A stretch of DNA of 7,881 nt from Anaerolineae bacterium (GTDB taxonomy: Bacteria > Chloroflexota > Anaerolineae > Promineifilales > Promineifilaceae), in NCBI GenBank assembly GCA_014879345.1, contig JACSSI010000198.1:1-7881 (forward strand). The letters run 5' to 3'. Below the pieces are notes generated by a model. It saw only the letters and a list, made by a program, of their open reading frames with translations, was not told the origin of the DNA and ran no database searches. How positions within the stretch are numbered: position 1 is the first letter of the stretch; each line of letters starts with the position of its first letter. Position numbers and translations under genes: made by a program. Shown piece by piece: positions 1 to 4,704 of this stretch.

Positions 1-176
1 ATCTTTTGTTTTCAGCAGGTAGGTTGGCGGGTATGTTAGTAGGACAATCTCTTTAAATCAAGAGACAATCAGGGGTATTTCAGTAGGACAATGCAAAGAT
101 TGTCCCATTTAGAAATTATTTATCCGCAGATTGCGCAGAACCTGTCCTGAGCATGTCGAAGGATTACGCAGATTTT
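1..176. other. Gene-free repeat-rich intergenic segment
   Basis: I see no convincing gene here. The left part (38-105) has clustered GACAAT motifs, listed separately. From about 121 to 208 there are pieces of common dispersed intergenic repeats: 'atccgcagatt', 'attacgcagat', and a copy of 'cctgagcatgtcgaa' (146-160) that appears to interrupt the cgcagatt repeat. Three period-10 units (atccgtgttt, atctgtgttt, atccgtgtcc at 179-208) follow and run into the azlC fossil. The content suggests accumulated mobile repeats, not a regulatory region of a gene in this window. Confidence 0.6.
38..105. repeat. Cluster of GACAAT motifs with two small hairpins
   Basis: The sequence gtaggacaat occurs at 39-48 and again at 83-92, 44 bp apart. 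A third GACAATC lies at 64-70, and an inverted copy, ATTGTCC, at 99-105. The element ggacaat(86-92)-gcaaag-attgtcc(99-105) is a perfect 7-bp stem. The element tctctt(48-53)-taaatc-aagaga(60-65) is a perfect 6-bp stem. Several short direct and inverted copies of one motif in under 70 bp resemble the multi-site binding arrays at the ends of Tn7/Mu-like transposons or a protein-binding region. No transposase gene is visible in the window, so the role is open. Confidence 0.45.
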
Positions 177-316
177 TTATCCGTGTTTATCTGTGTTTAT
201 CCGTGTCCTGTTTCCTGGGCGGTTTTCGACAAGCATACCGACCGCAATGCCGACAACGGCCGCCAGGATGAGGCCGGTTTTGTAGGGGAAGCTATGGGCA
301 AGAACGGCCGTTATCC
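177..316 (-). pseudogene. Remnant of the azlC 3' end (duplicated fragment)
   Basis: Positions 222-316 match 1014-1108, inside intact azlC, at 92 of 95 bases with no gaps and a constant offset of 792 bp. Read on the minus strand in the AzlC frame, the fragment stays open and continues into an unrelated tail (RPGNRTRINTDKHG) before a TAA at 177-179. The three differences cause one synonymous Phe codon change and one Val-to-Leu change. That is what diverged coding DNA looks like, not random decay. There is no start codon or upstream gene body, so it is not expressed as a protein. It may be the original azlC 3' end displaced by insertion of the nucleotidyltransferase module, or a partial tandem duplication. 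Confidence 0.8.
222..316. repeat. 95-bp direct repeat, copy A (partner at 1014-1108)
   Basis: This is the left copy of a direct repeat that encloses the nucleotidyltransferase module. Mismatches to the right copy are at 288/1080, 300/1092 and 302/1094. Recombination between the two copies would remove 792 bp, including both module genes, and leave azlC with an alternative C-terminal tail read from 177-221. Confidence 0.9.
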
Positions 317-324
317 TCCACTTG

Positions 325-333
325 TGATATAAT
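325..333 (+). promoter_or_regulatory. Extended -10 promoter of the nucleotidyltransferase module
   Basis: TGATATAAT at 325-333 is a perfect extended -10 (TG, one base, TATAAT). No good -35 is visible at the expected distance, which suits an extended -10 promoter. Transcription would start near 340, directly at the ATG at 341, so the message would be leaderless. No Shine-Dalgarno sequence is seen before 341, which agrees with this. It begins only nine bases right of the end of direct repeat copy A. Confidence 0.6.
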
Positions 334-340
334 TTATCTT

Positions 341-526
341 ATGACTATTCAAAAAGTTGCTCGAAAAATCCGCCTTGAAGACCAGTCTACTGATTTTCTA
401 TATTGGCAATCTCAACCATATGAAAAACGATTAGCCGCACTGGAAGAAATCAGGCGAGAATATCATCTTTGGAAATATGATTCTGAACCAAGACTTCAAA
501 GAGTTCATACAATCACTAAACAATAA
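341..526 (+). CDS. Small protein partner of the nucleotidyltransferase (putative antitoxin-like)
   Basis: A 61-residue protein, charged and probably soluble, with no membrane segment. It begins MTIQKVARKIRLEDQ and contains the stretch DFLYWQSQPYEKRLAALEEI, then a basic C-terminus RLQRVHTITKQ. As I recall the family, small proteins of this style (a D-x-x-Y/W motif, an 'EKR/EERLAALEE' helix and a terminal 'RLQRVxxI') are often encoded just upstream of AbiEii-like nucleotidyltransferases, but no function is established. The 50-bp overlap with the next gene shows that the two form one unit. The start lies right after a strong extended -10, so translation is probably leaderless. Codon use is more AT-rich than in the metabolic genes to the right, and it lacks the AACGGCCGTT palindrome. 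An antitoxin role is inferred from context only. Confidence 0.65.
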   Translation: MTIQKVARKIRLEDQSTDFLYWQSQPYEKRLAALEEIRREYHLWKYDSEPRLQRVHTITKQ

Positions 527-920
527 TCAGGTTGATTATCTCATTATCGGTGGTTATGCTGTCGCTTTTCATGGTCACCCCCGCTACACCAAAGACCTGG
601 ATATATGGGTTAAACCTGCCCGAGACAATGCCCAAAGGCTTTTGCAAGCATTAGATGAGTTTGGTTTCGGTTCTCTATCGTTGGAAGAAGCAGATTTCAT
701 AGAGCCGGGGCAAATTGTGCAACTAGGCTATCCCCCCAACCGCATTGATATTGTGACAAATCCATCAGGAGTAGATTTTGAGACTTGCTTTGTCTCTCGT
801 GTCACTGTAAAAATTGACGATACAGAACTCAACTTTATCGACCTCGATAACTTGAAACAAAACAAAAAGGCAAGCGGACGATTTCAAGATTTGGCCGATA
901 TCGAGAATCTCGAACCATAG
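477..920 (+). CDS. AbiEii-like minimal nucleotidyltransferase
   Basis: A 147-residue protein of the polymerase-beta-like nucleotidyltransferase fold. Residues 24-26 carry the Gly-Gly (IGG) of the nucleotide-binding turn in YLIIGGYAVAFHG. Residues 40 and 42 give the metal-binding DxD (TKDLDIWV). A likely third acidic residue is Asp91 in NRIDIV. The C-terminus has the K-x-x-x-GRxxDxxDIxxL pattern (about 130-145) typical of this group. Such enzymes transfer nucleotides to RNA or protein targets, and several are toxins of type IV toxin-antitoxin or abortive-infection systems. The start at 477 overlaps the upstream gene by 50 bp, and MxxxDFKEFIxxLN matches the usual N-terminus. The ribosome site is weak, so translational coupling is likely. 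It is relatively AT-rich and free of the genome's iterated palindrome, which is compatible with horizontal acquisition. Activity and target are unknown. Confidence 0.85.
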   Translation: MILNQDFKEFIQSLNNNQVDYLIIGGYAVAFHGHPRYTKDLDIWVKPARDNAQRLLQALDEFGFGSLSLEEADFIEPGQIVQLGYPPNRIDIVTNPSGVDFETCFVSRVTVKIDDTELNFIDLDNLKQNKKASGRFQDLADIENLEP

Positions 921-983
921 TTCCCCAGCATTCGTTCTAAAGAGCGCCCCCTCACATCCAATTTAGATGACAGATTTCCGTCT

Positions 984-1688
984 TTATCCTTTCGCTTTCT
1001 GCTTTTTCGCACCGTTTTCGACAAGCATACCGACCGCAATGCCGACAACGGCCGCCAGGATGAGGCCGGTTTTGTAGGGAAAGCTATGGGCGACAACGGC
1101 CGTTATCCCCGCCGCCACCGCCGCCATCACCATAGCCTTATCCTTAATGGTCGCAAACAGCAAAGCCAGAAAGGTGAGCGGAACCGCAAAGTTTAGCGCC
1201 CAGCTCTCGGGAATTAACGCACCGACGAACACACCAATAATTGTGCAGGTCATCCATACAATCCATAAGGTAACGGCCGTTCCGAAATAAAACCAGTGCT
1301 TGTGTTCCCGCTCCGGATGCTCGCCAAAATCCACAATCGACATGCCATAAGCCTGGTCGGTCAGCAAATAAGTTAACAAAAACTTCCAACGCAGCGGCAG
1401 CTTGCCCAAATGCGTACCCAGCGAGGCGCTGTACATCAAAAAGCGTAGATTGATAAAAAACGTCGAAGTCCAAATGATGAACAAAGGGGCGTTCAGGCCA
1501 ATCAACTGAATACCGACCAACTGCGCCGCACCCGCAAACACAATCAGCGACATGCCAATTCCTTGCGCCGCTGTCATATCCACGCTCACCGCCGATACGC
1601 CAGCAATCAGCGCAAAAGGGATAACGCCCAGTTGAATAGGGAGAATGGCTTTCACGCCATCGGTAAAATCGGTATGTCTGGCTGTCAT
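984..1688 (-). CDS. azlC: AzlC family branched-chain amino acid exporter subunit
   Basis: A 234-residue integral membrane protein. The family markers are present in order: GVIPFALIAGV near residue 21, the VFAGAAQLVGIQL segment near 50, TSTFFINLRFLMYSASLG near 75-92 and LLTDQAYG near 105-115. About six hydrophobic helices follow one another, and the C-terminus is basic (KKQKAKG). AzlC normally works with the small membrane protein AzlD to export branched-chain amino acids and analogues. No azlD lies next to it here; the nucleotidyltransferase module occupies the usual downstream position. The ATG at 1688 was chosen because GAGG sits five bases upstream and family proteins start here; an upstream extension would run into the citrate synthase gene. 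It is third in the minus-strand operon, 26 bp after the citrate synthase stop. Its 3' end (1014-1108) is duplicated at 222-316, so its last 40 or so residues may come from an incoming DNA segment. Two AACGGCCGTT copies encode TAV. Confidence 0.9.
   Translation of the reverse strand: MTARHTDFTDGVKAILPIQLGVIPFALIAGVSAVSVDMTAAQGIGMSLIVFAGAAQLVGIQLIGLNAPLFIIWTSTFFINLRFLMYSASLGTHLGKLPLRWKFLLTYLLTDQAYGMSIVDFGEHPEREHKHWFYFGTAVTLWIVWMTCTIIGVFVGALIPESWALNFAVPLTFLALLFATIKDKAMVMAAVAAGITAVVAHSFPYKTGLILAAVVGIAVGMLVENGAKKQKAKG
1014..1108. repeat. 95-bp direct repeat, copy B (inside azlC)
   Basis: This is the right copy of the direct repeat that flanks the nucleotidyltransferase module. Here it is part of intact azlC and encodes the last membrane helix region up to VEN. 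Copy A is at 222-316, same orientation, 92/95 identical. Confidence 0.9.
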
Positions 1689-1714
1689 AGAAGCCTCAAC
1701 TTCCCGGAGGTTAT

Positions 1715-2902
1715 TTATAGTGGCAGCGTGCCGATATACCGCGCCCGTGGACGGATGAGTTGGTCTACATGGTATTGCTCTAGCGCATGGCCGATCCAAC
1801 CAGCCATGCGACCCAGCGCGAACAGGGCTAACGCGGAACCAGAAGGCAAGTCTAACGTGTAGGTTAGCGCAGCCAGGCCAAAGTCGATGGTTGGCTTGAG
1901 GCCGATGCTGTGGAAAACGGCCGTTTCTAATGCCCGTGCCAATAACAATCCCTTACTTTCCGGATAAACCGTTTCTATCATCGCCAGGAGTGCTGCCCCG
2001 CGCGGATCACCTTCAGGATATAAGGTATGGCCGAAGCCTGGAATCTCCACGCCACGACGGAGACGGCTGGCTAACGTGCGGGCAACGTTCTCAGGCAATC
2101 CCGCTTCTTGAAACAACGCTTCCACCCGTTCTGTGTAACCGCCATGTTTATACCCTTGCAAGGCAGACAGTCCGGCATTGACAACAGCATACGGCGTCGA
2201 GCCAGCCGACGCCACACAGCGAGCGGTGAACGATGAGATATTCAACTCATGGTCTGCGCAAAGGATGAGGGCAGCGTTGAACAAGTCTGCCGCCGCGTCA
2301 TCCCTGGCAGCCAGGGCTTGTTGCAGTTGTTGGGGGATGGGTTGGCTTGTGGTGACGGTTTTCTGGGCAAAAACGGCCGTTATCACTTGTAAGATGCGCG
2401 CGCCAGTTTGGGTAACGGCCGTTGCCGATAGATCATACGCTGCAAAATCAGGCGCAGCCGCCAGGGGCAGCACCGCCTGGAACGCCTCAAACGCAGGCAA
2501 ATCCGGCAATGGGGGCAAGACAAATGGGTCAGTTTGTAAGACATTGGCATCAAAATCACCCGTCCAGATGAGTGAAACCACCTCGGCAAAGCTGCGTGTT
2601 TGCGCCAGGTGGATGACATCGTGGCCTCGGTAATAAAAACGGCCGTTTTCGATAAGCGTAATACCCGATTCCAACACCGGCGCACCAAAATGCAGCGCCG
2701 ACTCCACCGCCTTGCTCGGATCACGGCGCATCTCTTTGCGCTGTTTGAGGGCTGTTACATCTTTGCGTAAATAACGCCTGGCACGAGTTTTGCCGTCTGC
2801 TGCTTCAGAACGCAGCAGCCCCCGGCTGACGTAGGCGTAAAGCGTCGGCACCTGGATACCCAGTTCCGCAGCGGCTTCTTTGGCAGAAAGATATTGTTTC
2901 AT
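1715..2902 (-). CDS. MerR-type HTH / citrate synthase fusion protein
   Basis: A 395-residue protein. Residues 4-55 form a MerR-like winged helix-turn-helix (SAKEAAAELGIQVPTLYAYV, then RARRYLRKDV). Residues about 65-395 are a citrate synthase domain. The catalytic set is kept: His218 (ADHELN), His253 (GYKHGG), His292 (GFGHTLY) and Asp340 (TIDFGL), with RPRA at 384-387. Some motifs are altered: GYKHGGY replaces PLHGGA, and GFGHTLY lacks the usual Arg of GFGHRVY, a substrate or CoA contact. It may condense acetyl-CoA or propionyl-CoA with oxaloacetate, or act as a metabolite-sensing regulator. Such HTH fusions are known in the family and often lie near a plain citrate synthase, as here (4705-5817). 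It lies 36 bp behind threonine dehydratase and 26 bp before azlC, an operon. ATG at 2902 is preferred over TTG at 2914, although both ribosome sites are weak. Four iterated palindromes lie inside (TAV three times, NGR once). Confidence 0.88.
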   Translation of the reverse strand: MKQYLSAKEAAAELGIQVPTLYAYVSRGLLRSEAADGKTRARRYLRKDVTALKQRKEMRRDPSKAVESALHFGAPVLESGITLIENGRFYYRGHDVIHLAQTRSFAEVVSLIWTGDFDANVLQTDPFVLPPLPDLPAFEAFQAVLPLAAAPDFAAYDLSATAVTQTGARILQVITAVFAQKTVTTSQPIPQQLQQALAARDDAAADLFNAALILCADHELNISSFTARCVASAGSTPYAVVNAGLSALQGYKHGGYTERVEALFQEAGLPENVARTLASRLRRGVEIPGFGHTLYPEGDPRGAALLAMIETVYPESKGLLLARALETAVFHSIGLKPTIDFGLAALTYTLDLPSGSALALFALGRMAGWIGHALEQYHVDQLIRPRARYIGTLPL

Positions 2903-2938
2903 AGGAAAATCCAATCTCAGCGGTTTTCGGGCAGGTTC

Positions 2939-3904
2939 TTAGTTGAATTCTTGTAAAATGTCTCGCAAAACGGCCGTTTCCAAATTACCGCCCGACAACA
3001 CACAAACCACCGTCAACCCGCTTAAATCAACCGAATTCGTCAGCAGCGGCGTAATCGCAATCGCACCAGACGCTTCCACAACCAGTTGATGACGGTGCAG
3101 CAGCCAGAAAATGGCCTGGCGCATGGCCGCTTCGCTGGACAAGACAATCGTGTCAATTTTGTCATACGCCAGAGCAAACGGCACAGCACCAAAACCGCCT
3201 GCCAGACCATCGGCCAAAGTTGGCTCATGGTCATATGGGTCGATGGCAATGCCTTGCTGCAAACTGAGCAGCGCCGCCGGACTGGCTTCCGGCTGCACCC
3301 CCACCACGCGACAGCGCGGGCTGAGCGCCTGCGCCACCGTGGCAATACCCGCAATCAAGCCACCACCACCAACGGGAACCAGCACCACATCTGCCTGCGG
3401 GCGCTGCTGGAAAATCTCCAGCGCCACCGTTGCCTGCCCCGCCACCACGTCCACATCGTCATAGGCTGAGATTTCAAGTGCGCCCGTTTCGGCCGCAAAA
3501 TTGGCGGCGGCCTGATGCGCGTCCTCGTAAGTGTCGCCCACTTTGTGCAGGGTGACGGGATAGTGAGTCAACTTGTCGAGCTTGGCTTTGGGTGCCGTGC
3601 CAGGCACAAAAATGTCGGCGCGAAAGCCACCCAGTTTTTCCACAGCAAAGGCCACACCCAGCGCATGGTTCCCCGCCGACGCCGCCACAATGCCCAGTTC
3701 ACGTTGGGCAGATGTGAGACGGCTTAATTTACTCAGTGCGCCACGAATTTTGAAGGAGCCGGTAGGCTGCCAATTTTCCAGTTTGAGCCAGACATCTGCG
3801 CCGGATAGCTGGCTCAAAGACGGGCTGCGAACCAGCGGTGTTTGCCGGATGTGGGGGTGGAGAACTTGCTGTGTTTGCAAGATTTTTGGTAATTGTAGCT
3901 GCAT
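2939..3904 (-). CDS. Threonine/serine dehydratase (PLP-dependent, no ACT domain)
   Basis: A 321-residue fold-type II PLP enzyme that deaminates L-threonine to 2-oxobutyrate (or L-serine to pyruvate). The PLP lysine is Lys52 in GSFKIRGA. ASAGNHALGVA (75-85) is the Asn loop, GGGGLIAG (179-186) binds the phosphate, and SGGN (304-307) holds the residue facing the pyridine nitrogen. Length matches single-domain catabolic or serine/threonine dehydratases. The regulatory C-terminal domain of biosynthetic IlvA is absent, so isoleucine feedback by that route is unlikely. A serine racemase-type relative cannot be excluded. ATG at 3904 has GGAGA eight bases upstream; the open frame upstream is leader sequence. 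It is first in the minus-strand operon, followed by the HTH-citrate synthase and azlC, and expressed from the promoter at 3981-4009. One AACGGCCGTT lies near the 3' end (LETAVLRD). Confidence 0.9.
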   Translation of the reverse strand: MQLQLPKILQTQQVLHPHIRQTPLVRSPSLSQLSGADVWLKLENWQPTGSFKIRGALSKLSRLTSAQRELGIVAASAGNHALGVAFAVEKLGGFRADIFVPGTAPKAKLDKLTHYPVTLHKVGDTYEDAHQAAANFAAETGALEISAYDDVDVVAGQATVALEIFQQRPQADVVLVPVGGGGLIAGIATVAQALSPRCRVVGVQPEASPAALLSLQQGIAIDPYDHEPTLADGLAGGFGAVPFALAYDKIDTIVLSSEAAMRQAIFWLLHRHQLVVEASGAIAITPLLTNSVDLSGLTVVCVLSGGNLETAVLRDILQEFN

Positions 3905-3934
3905 GGTTTGGGTCTCCGTTTTTAAGCACACAAA

Positions 3935-3954
3935 GGGCGGTTTACGAACCGCCC
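3935..3954 (-). promoter_or_regulatory. GC-rich hairpin in the threonine dehydratase leader
   Basis: A perfect 8-bp stem, gggcggtt (3935-3942) and aaccgccc (3947-3954), closes a 4-base loop. It sits in the predicted 70-nt leader, about 20 bases ahead of the ribosome site. On the minus strand the 3' arm is followed by TTTG, too short a U-run for a strong terminator. It could be a leader stabiliser, a weak attenuator or a dispersed hairpin repeat. Confidence 0.5.
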
Positions 3955-3980
3955 CACCGGAATTTGCGGATGATGCCGGC

Positions 3981-4009
3981 ATTGTAACACACGTAATATT
4001 GATATACAA
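3981..4009 (-). promoter_or_regulatory. Predicted promoter of the threonine dehydratase operon
   Basis: On the minus strand TTGTAT (4009-4004) and TACAAT (3986-3981) are separated by 17 bp. The -10 also has the upstream TG of an extended -10 (TGTTACAAT). Transcription would start near 3974. The -35 lies exactly in the spacer of the palindrome 3995-4018, so a bound regulator would block it. Confidence 0.55.
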
Positions 4010-4018
4010 ATCAATATT
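3995..4018. promoter_or_regulatory. Operator-like palindrome AATATTGAT-6-ATCAATATT
   Basis: A perfect 9-bp inverted repeat (3995-4003 and 4010-4018) with a 6-bp spacer that coincides with the -35 of the minus-strand promoter. Its right arm also overlaps the first two bases of the plus-strand -35 (4017-4022). It shares the ATTGAT/ATCAAT half-site with the dyad at 4025-4038, which suggests one regulator binding both. The HTH-citrate synthase of this operon is an obvious candidate, by inference. Confidence 0.55.
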
Positions 4019-4045
4019 GACAACATTGATTTATCAATCTAGGAT
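4017..4045 (+). promoter_or_regulatory. Predicted promoter of the cupin-citrate synthase genes
   Basis: TTGACA at 4017-4022 is a consensus -35. After a 17-bp spacer comes TAGGAT at 4040-4045, a four-of-six match to the -10. Transcription would start near 4052, giving a leader of about 195 nt before the cupin that contains the large palindrome 4091-4211. Confidence 0.5.
4025..4038. promoter_or_regulatory. Operator-like dyad ATTGATTTATCAAT between -35 and -10
   Basis: A 6-bp inverted repeat with a 2-base centre, lying wholly in the spacer of the plus-strand promoter. This is the classic operator position for MerR-family regulators. A further dyad, AGGATT (4041-4046) and AATCCT (4058-4063), spans the -10 and the start region. 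Confidence 0.5.
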
Positions 4046-4090
4046 TGGATCATATCAAATCCTAAATACCCGACAAAATCTTCTTGAAAG

Positions 4091-4211
4091 TTAACAAATG
4101 ATTTCGGATATAAACATGTCATGCTGAGTGAAACGAAGCATCCCTACTAGGCTGAACGGGATTCTTCGCTCCGCTCAGAATGACATTAGGGTATCCGGTT
4201 TTATTTGTTAA
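4091..4211. repeat. Large imperfect palindrome (dispersed hairpin element) in the cupin leader
   Basis: The core arms 4116-4144 and 4158-4186 are complementary at 24 of 29 positions around a 13-base loop. The arms start with atgtcatgctgag and end with ctcagaatgacat. Outside them the symmetry continues with cggata/tatccg and a perfect 9-bp pair, ttaacaaat (4091-4099) and atttgttaa (4203-4211). The design resembles non-autonomous, MITE- or REP-like elements that are scattered in intergenic DNA of some genomes. Within the predicted leader it could fold and affect expression of the cupin. No transposase is encoded. Confidence 0.7.
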
Positions 4212-4247
4212 TCCTCAACAAGATTTTCGCTTTTATCGGAGAACACA

Positions 4248-4628
4248 ATGTTTACAAGCAGCAAGACAAATGCCCAAAAACGTGAACGAAATGGCCTGAC
4301 ATCCTATTTTTTGCTGGACAGGCGGAGCGTTGTGAAACCTAACCTGGCAGTGACATGGGTCACGGTAGCTGTTGGCAGCCGTCAGATTTCACATCACCAC
4401 GAGCCGGAGCAGGTTTATGTGATTGTGCAGGGAAAAGGCGAAATGCAAGTTGGCGCAGAAACACAATTGCTGCAAGCGGGTGATTTGGTTTACATTCCCT
4501 CTAATTTTGAACATGGCATTGTCAACACAGGCAATGAGGAATTGACGTATATTTCAGCCGCCACGCCACCATTTGATTTAACGGAAGCGTATGATCGCGG
4601 TCAATTAAAAGCGGAAAGCTATTTATAG
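4248..4628 (+). CDS. Single-domain cupin protein
   Basis: A 126-residue small beta-barrel protein. Cupin motif 1 is GSRQISHHHEPEQVYVIVQG (about residues 43-62), supplying metal-binding His, His and Glu. Motif 2 is GDLVYIPSNFEHGIVN (about 82-97), with the fourth ligand in EHG; PSN takes the place of the usual PxG. It probably binds a divalent metal and a small ligand. Substrate and reaction cannot be told from sequence; cupins include isomerases, dioxygenases and sensors. GGAGA at 4238-4242, five bases before the ATG, supports the start. It is divergent from threonine dehydratase and precedes the second citrate synthase by 76 bp on the same strand, so co-transcription is likely. It lacks the iterated palindrome. 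Confidence 0.85.
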   Translation: MFTSSKTNAQKRERNGLTSYFLLDRRSVVKPNLAVTWVTVAVGSRQISHHHEPEQVYVIVQGKGEMQVGAETQLLQAGDLVYIPSNFEHGIVNTGNEELTYISAATPPFDLTEAYDRGQLKAESYL

Positions 4629-4640
4629 TGAAACCTAGCC

Positions 4641-4680
4641 AGCAGATGACGCAGATTTTTCTCTGCGCCTCTCTGTGGTA
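4641..4680. repeat. Fragment of a dispersed 'acgcagattttt' repeat
   Basis: The short gap between the cupin and citrate synthase 2 contains 'gatgacgcagatttttctctgcgcctctctgtggt'-type repeat DNA. It shares 'acgcagattttt' with 166-177 (ggattacgcagatttttt) at the left of the window. This is intergenic repeat debris; no regulatory role is visible. Confidence 0.5.
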
Positions 4681-4704
4681 AATAAATTTTTTTTGGGAGT
4701 GAAA

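Noticed and set aside
179..208. Three period-10 units as a possible CRISPR or minisatellite
   Set aside because: The units are too short and contiguous, with no spacers; they match common dispersed intergenic repeat debris.
921..983. A terminator between the nucleotidyltransferase gene and azlC
   Set aside because: I could not find a convincing stem with a following T-run in this 63-bp convergent gap.
222..1108. The 95-bp repeats as a target-site duplication of an insertion sequence
   Set aside because: They are far longer than IS target duplications, there are no terminal inverted repeats and no transposase lies between them, and the copies have diverged.
1689..1799. Upstream extension of AzlC
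   Set aside because: It would overlap the end of the citrate synthase gene and lacks family similarity; the ATG at 1688 has a GAGG site five bases upstream.
2178..2633. 151-codon plus-strand frame opposite the HTH-citrate synthase
   Set aside because: Its composition (Ala/Ser/Arg-rich) is that of a shadow of a GC-rich gene, with no ribosome site or motif.
3086..3469. Long plus-strand open frames opposite the threonine dehydratase
   Set aside because: They are antisense to a clear PLP enzyme and their predicted proteins are low-complexity with no recognisable domain.
3905..4009. Upstream extension of threonine dehydratase
   Set aside because: It would translate the leader hairpin, promoter and operator; MQLQLPKI at 3904 is the natural start with a ribosome site.
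4052..4247. A metabolite riboswitch in the cupin leader
   Set aside because: Apart from the repeat-like palindrome I find no conserved aptamer pattern that I can name.
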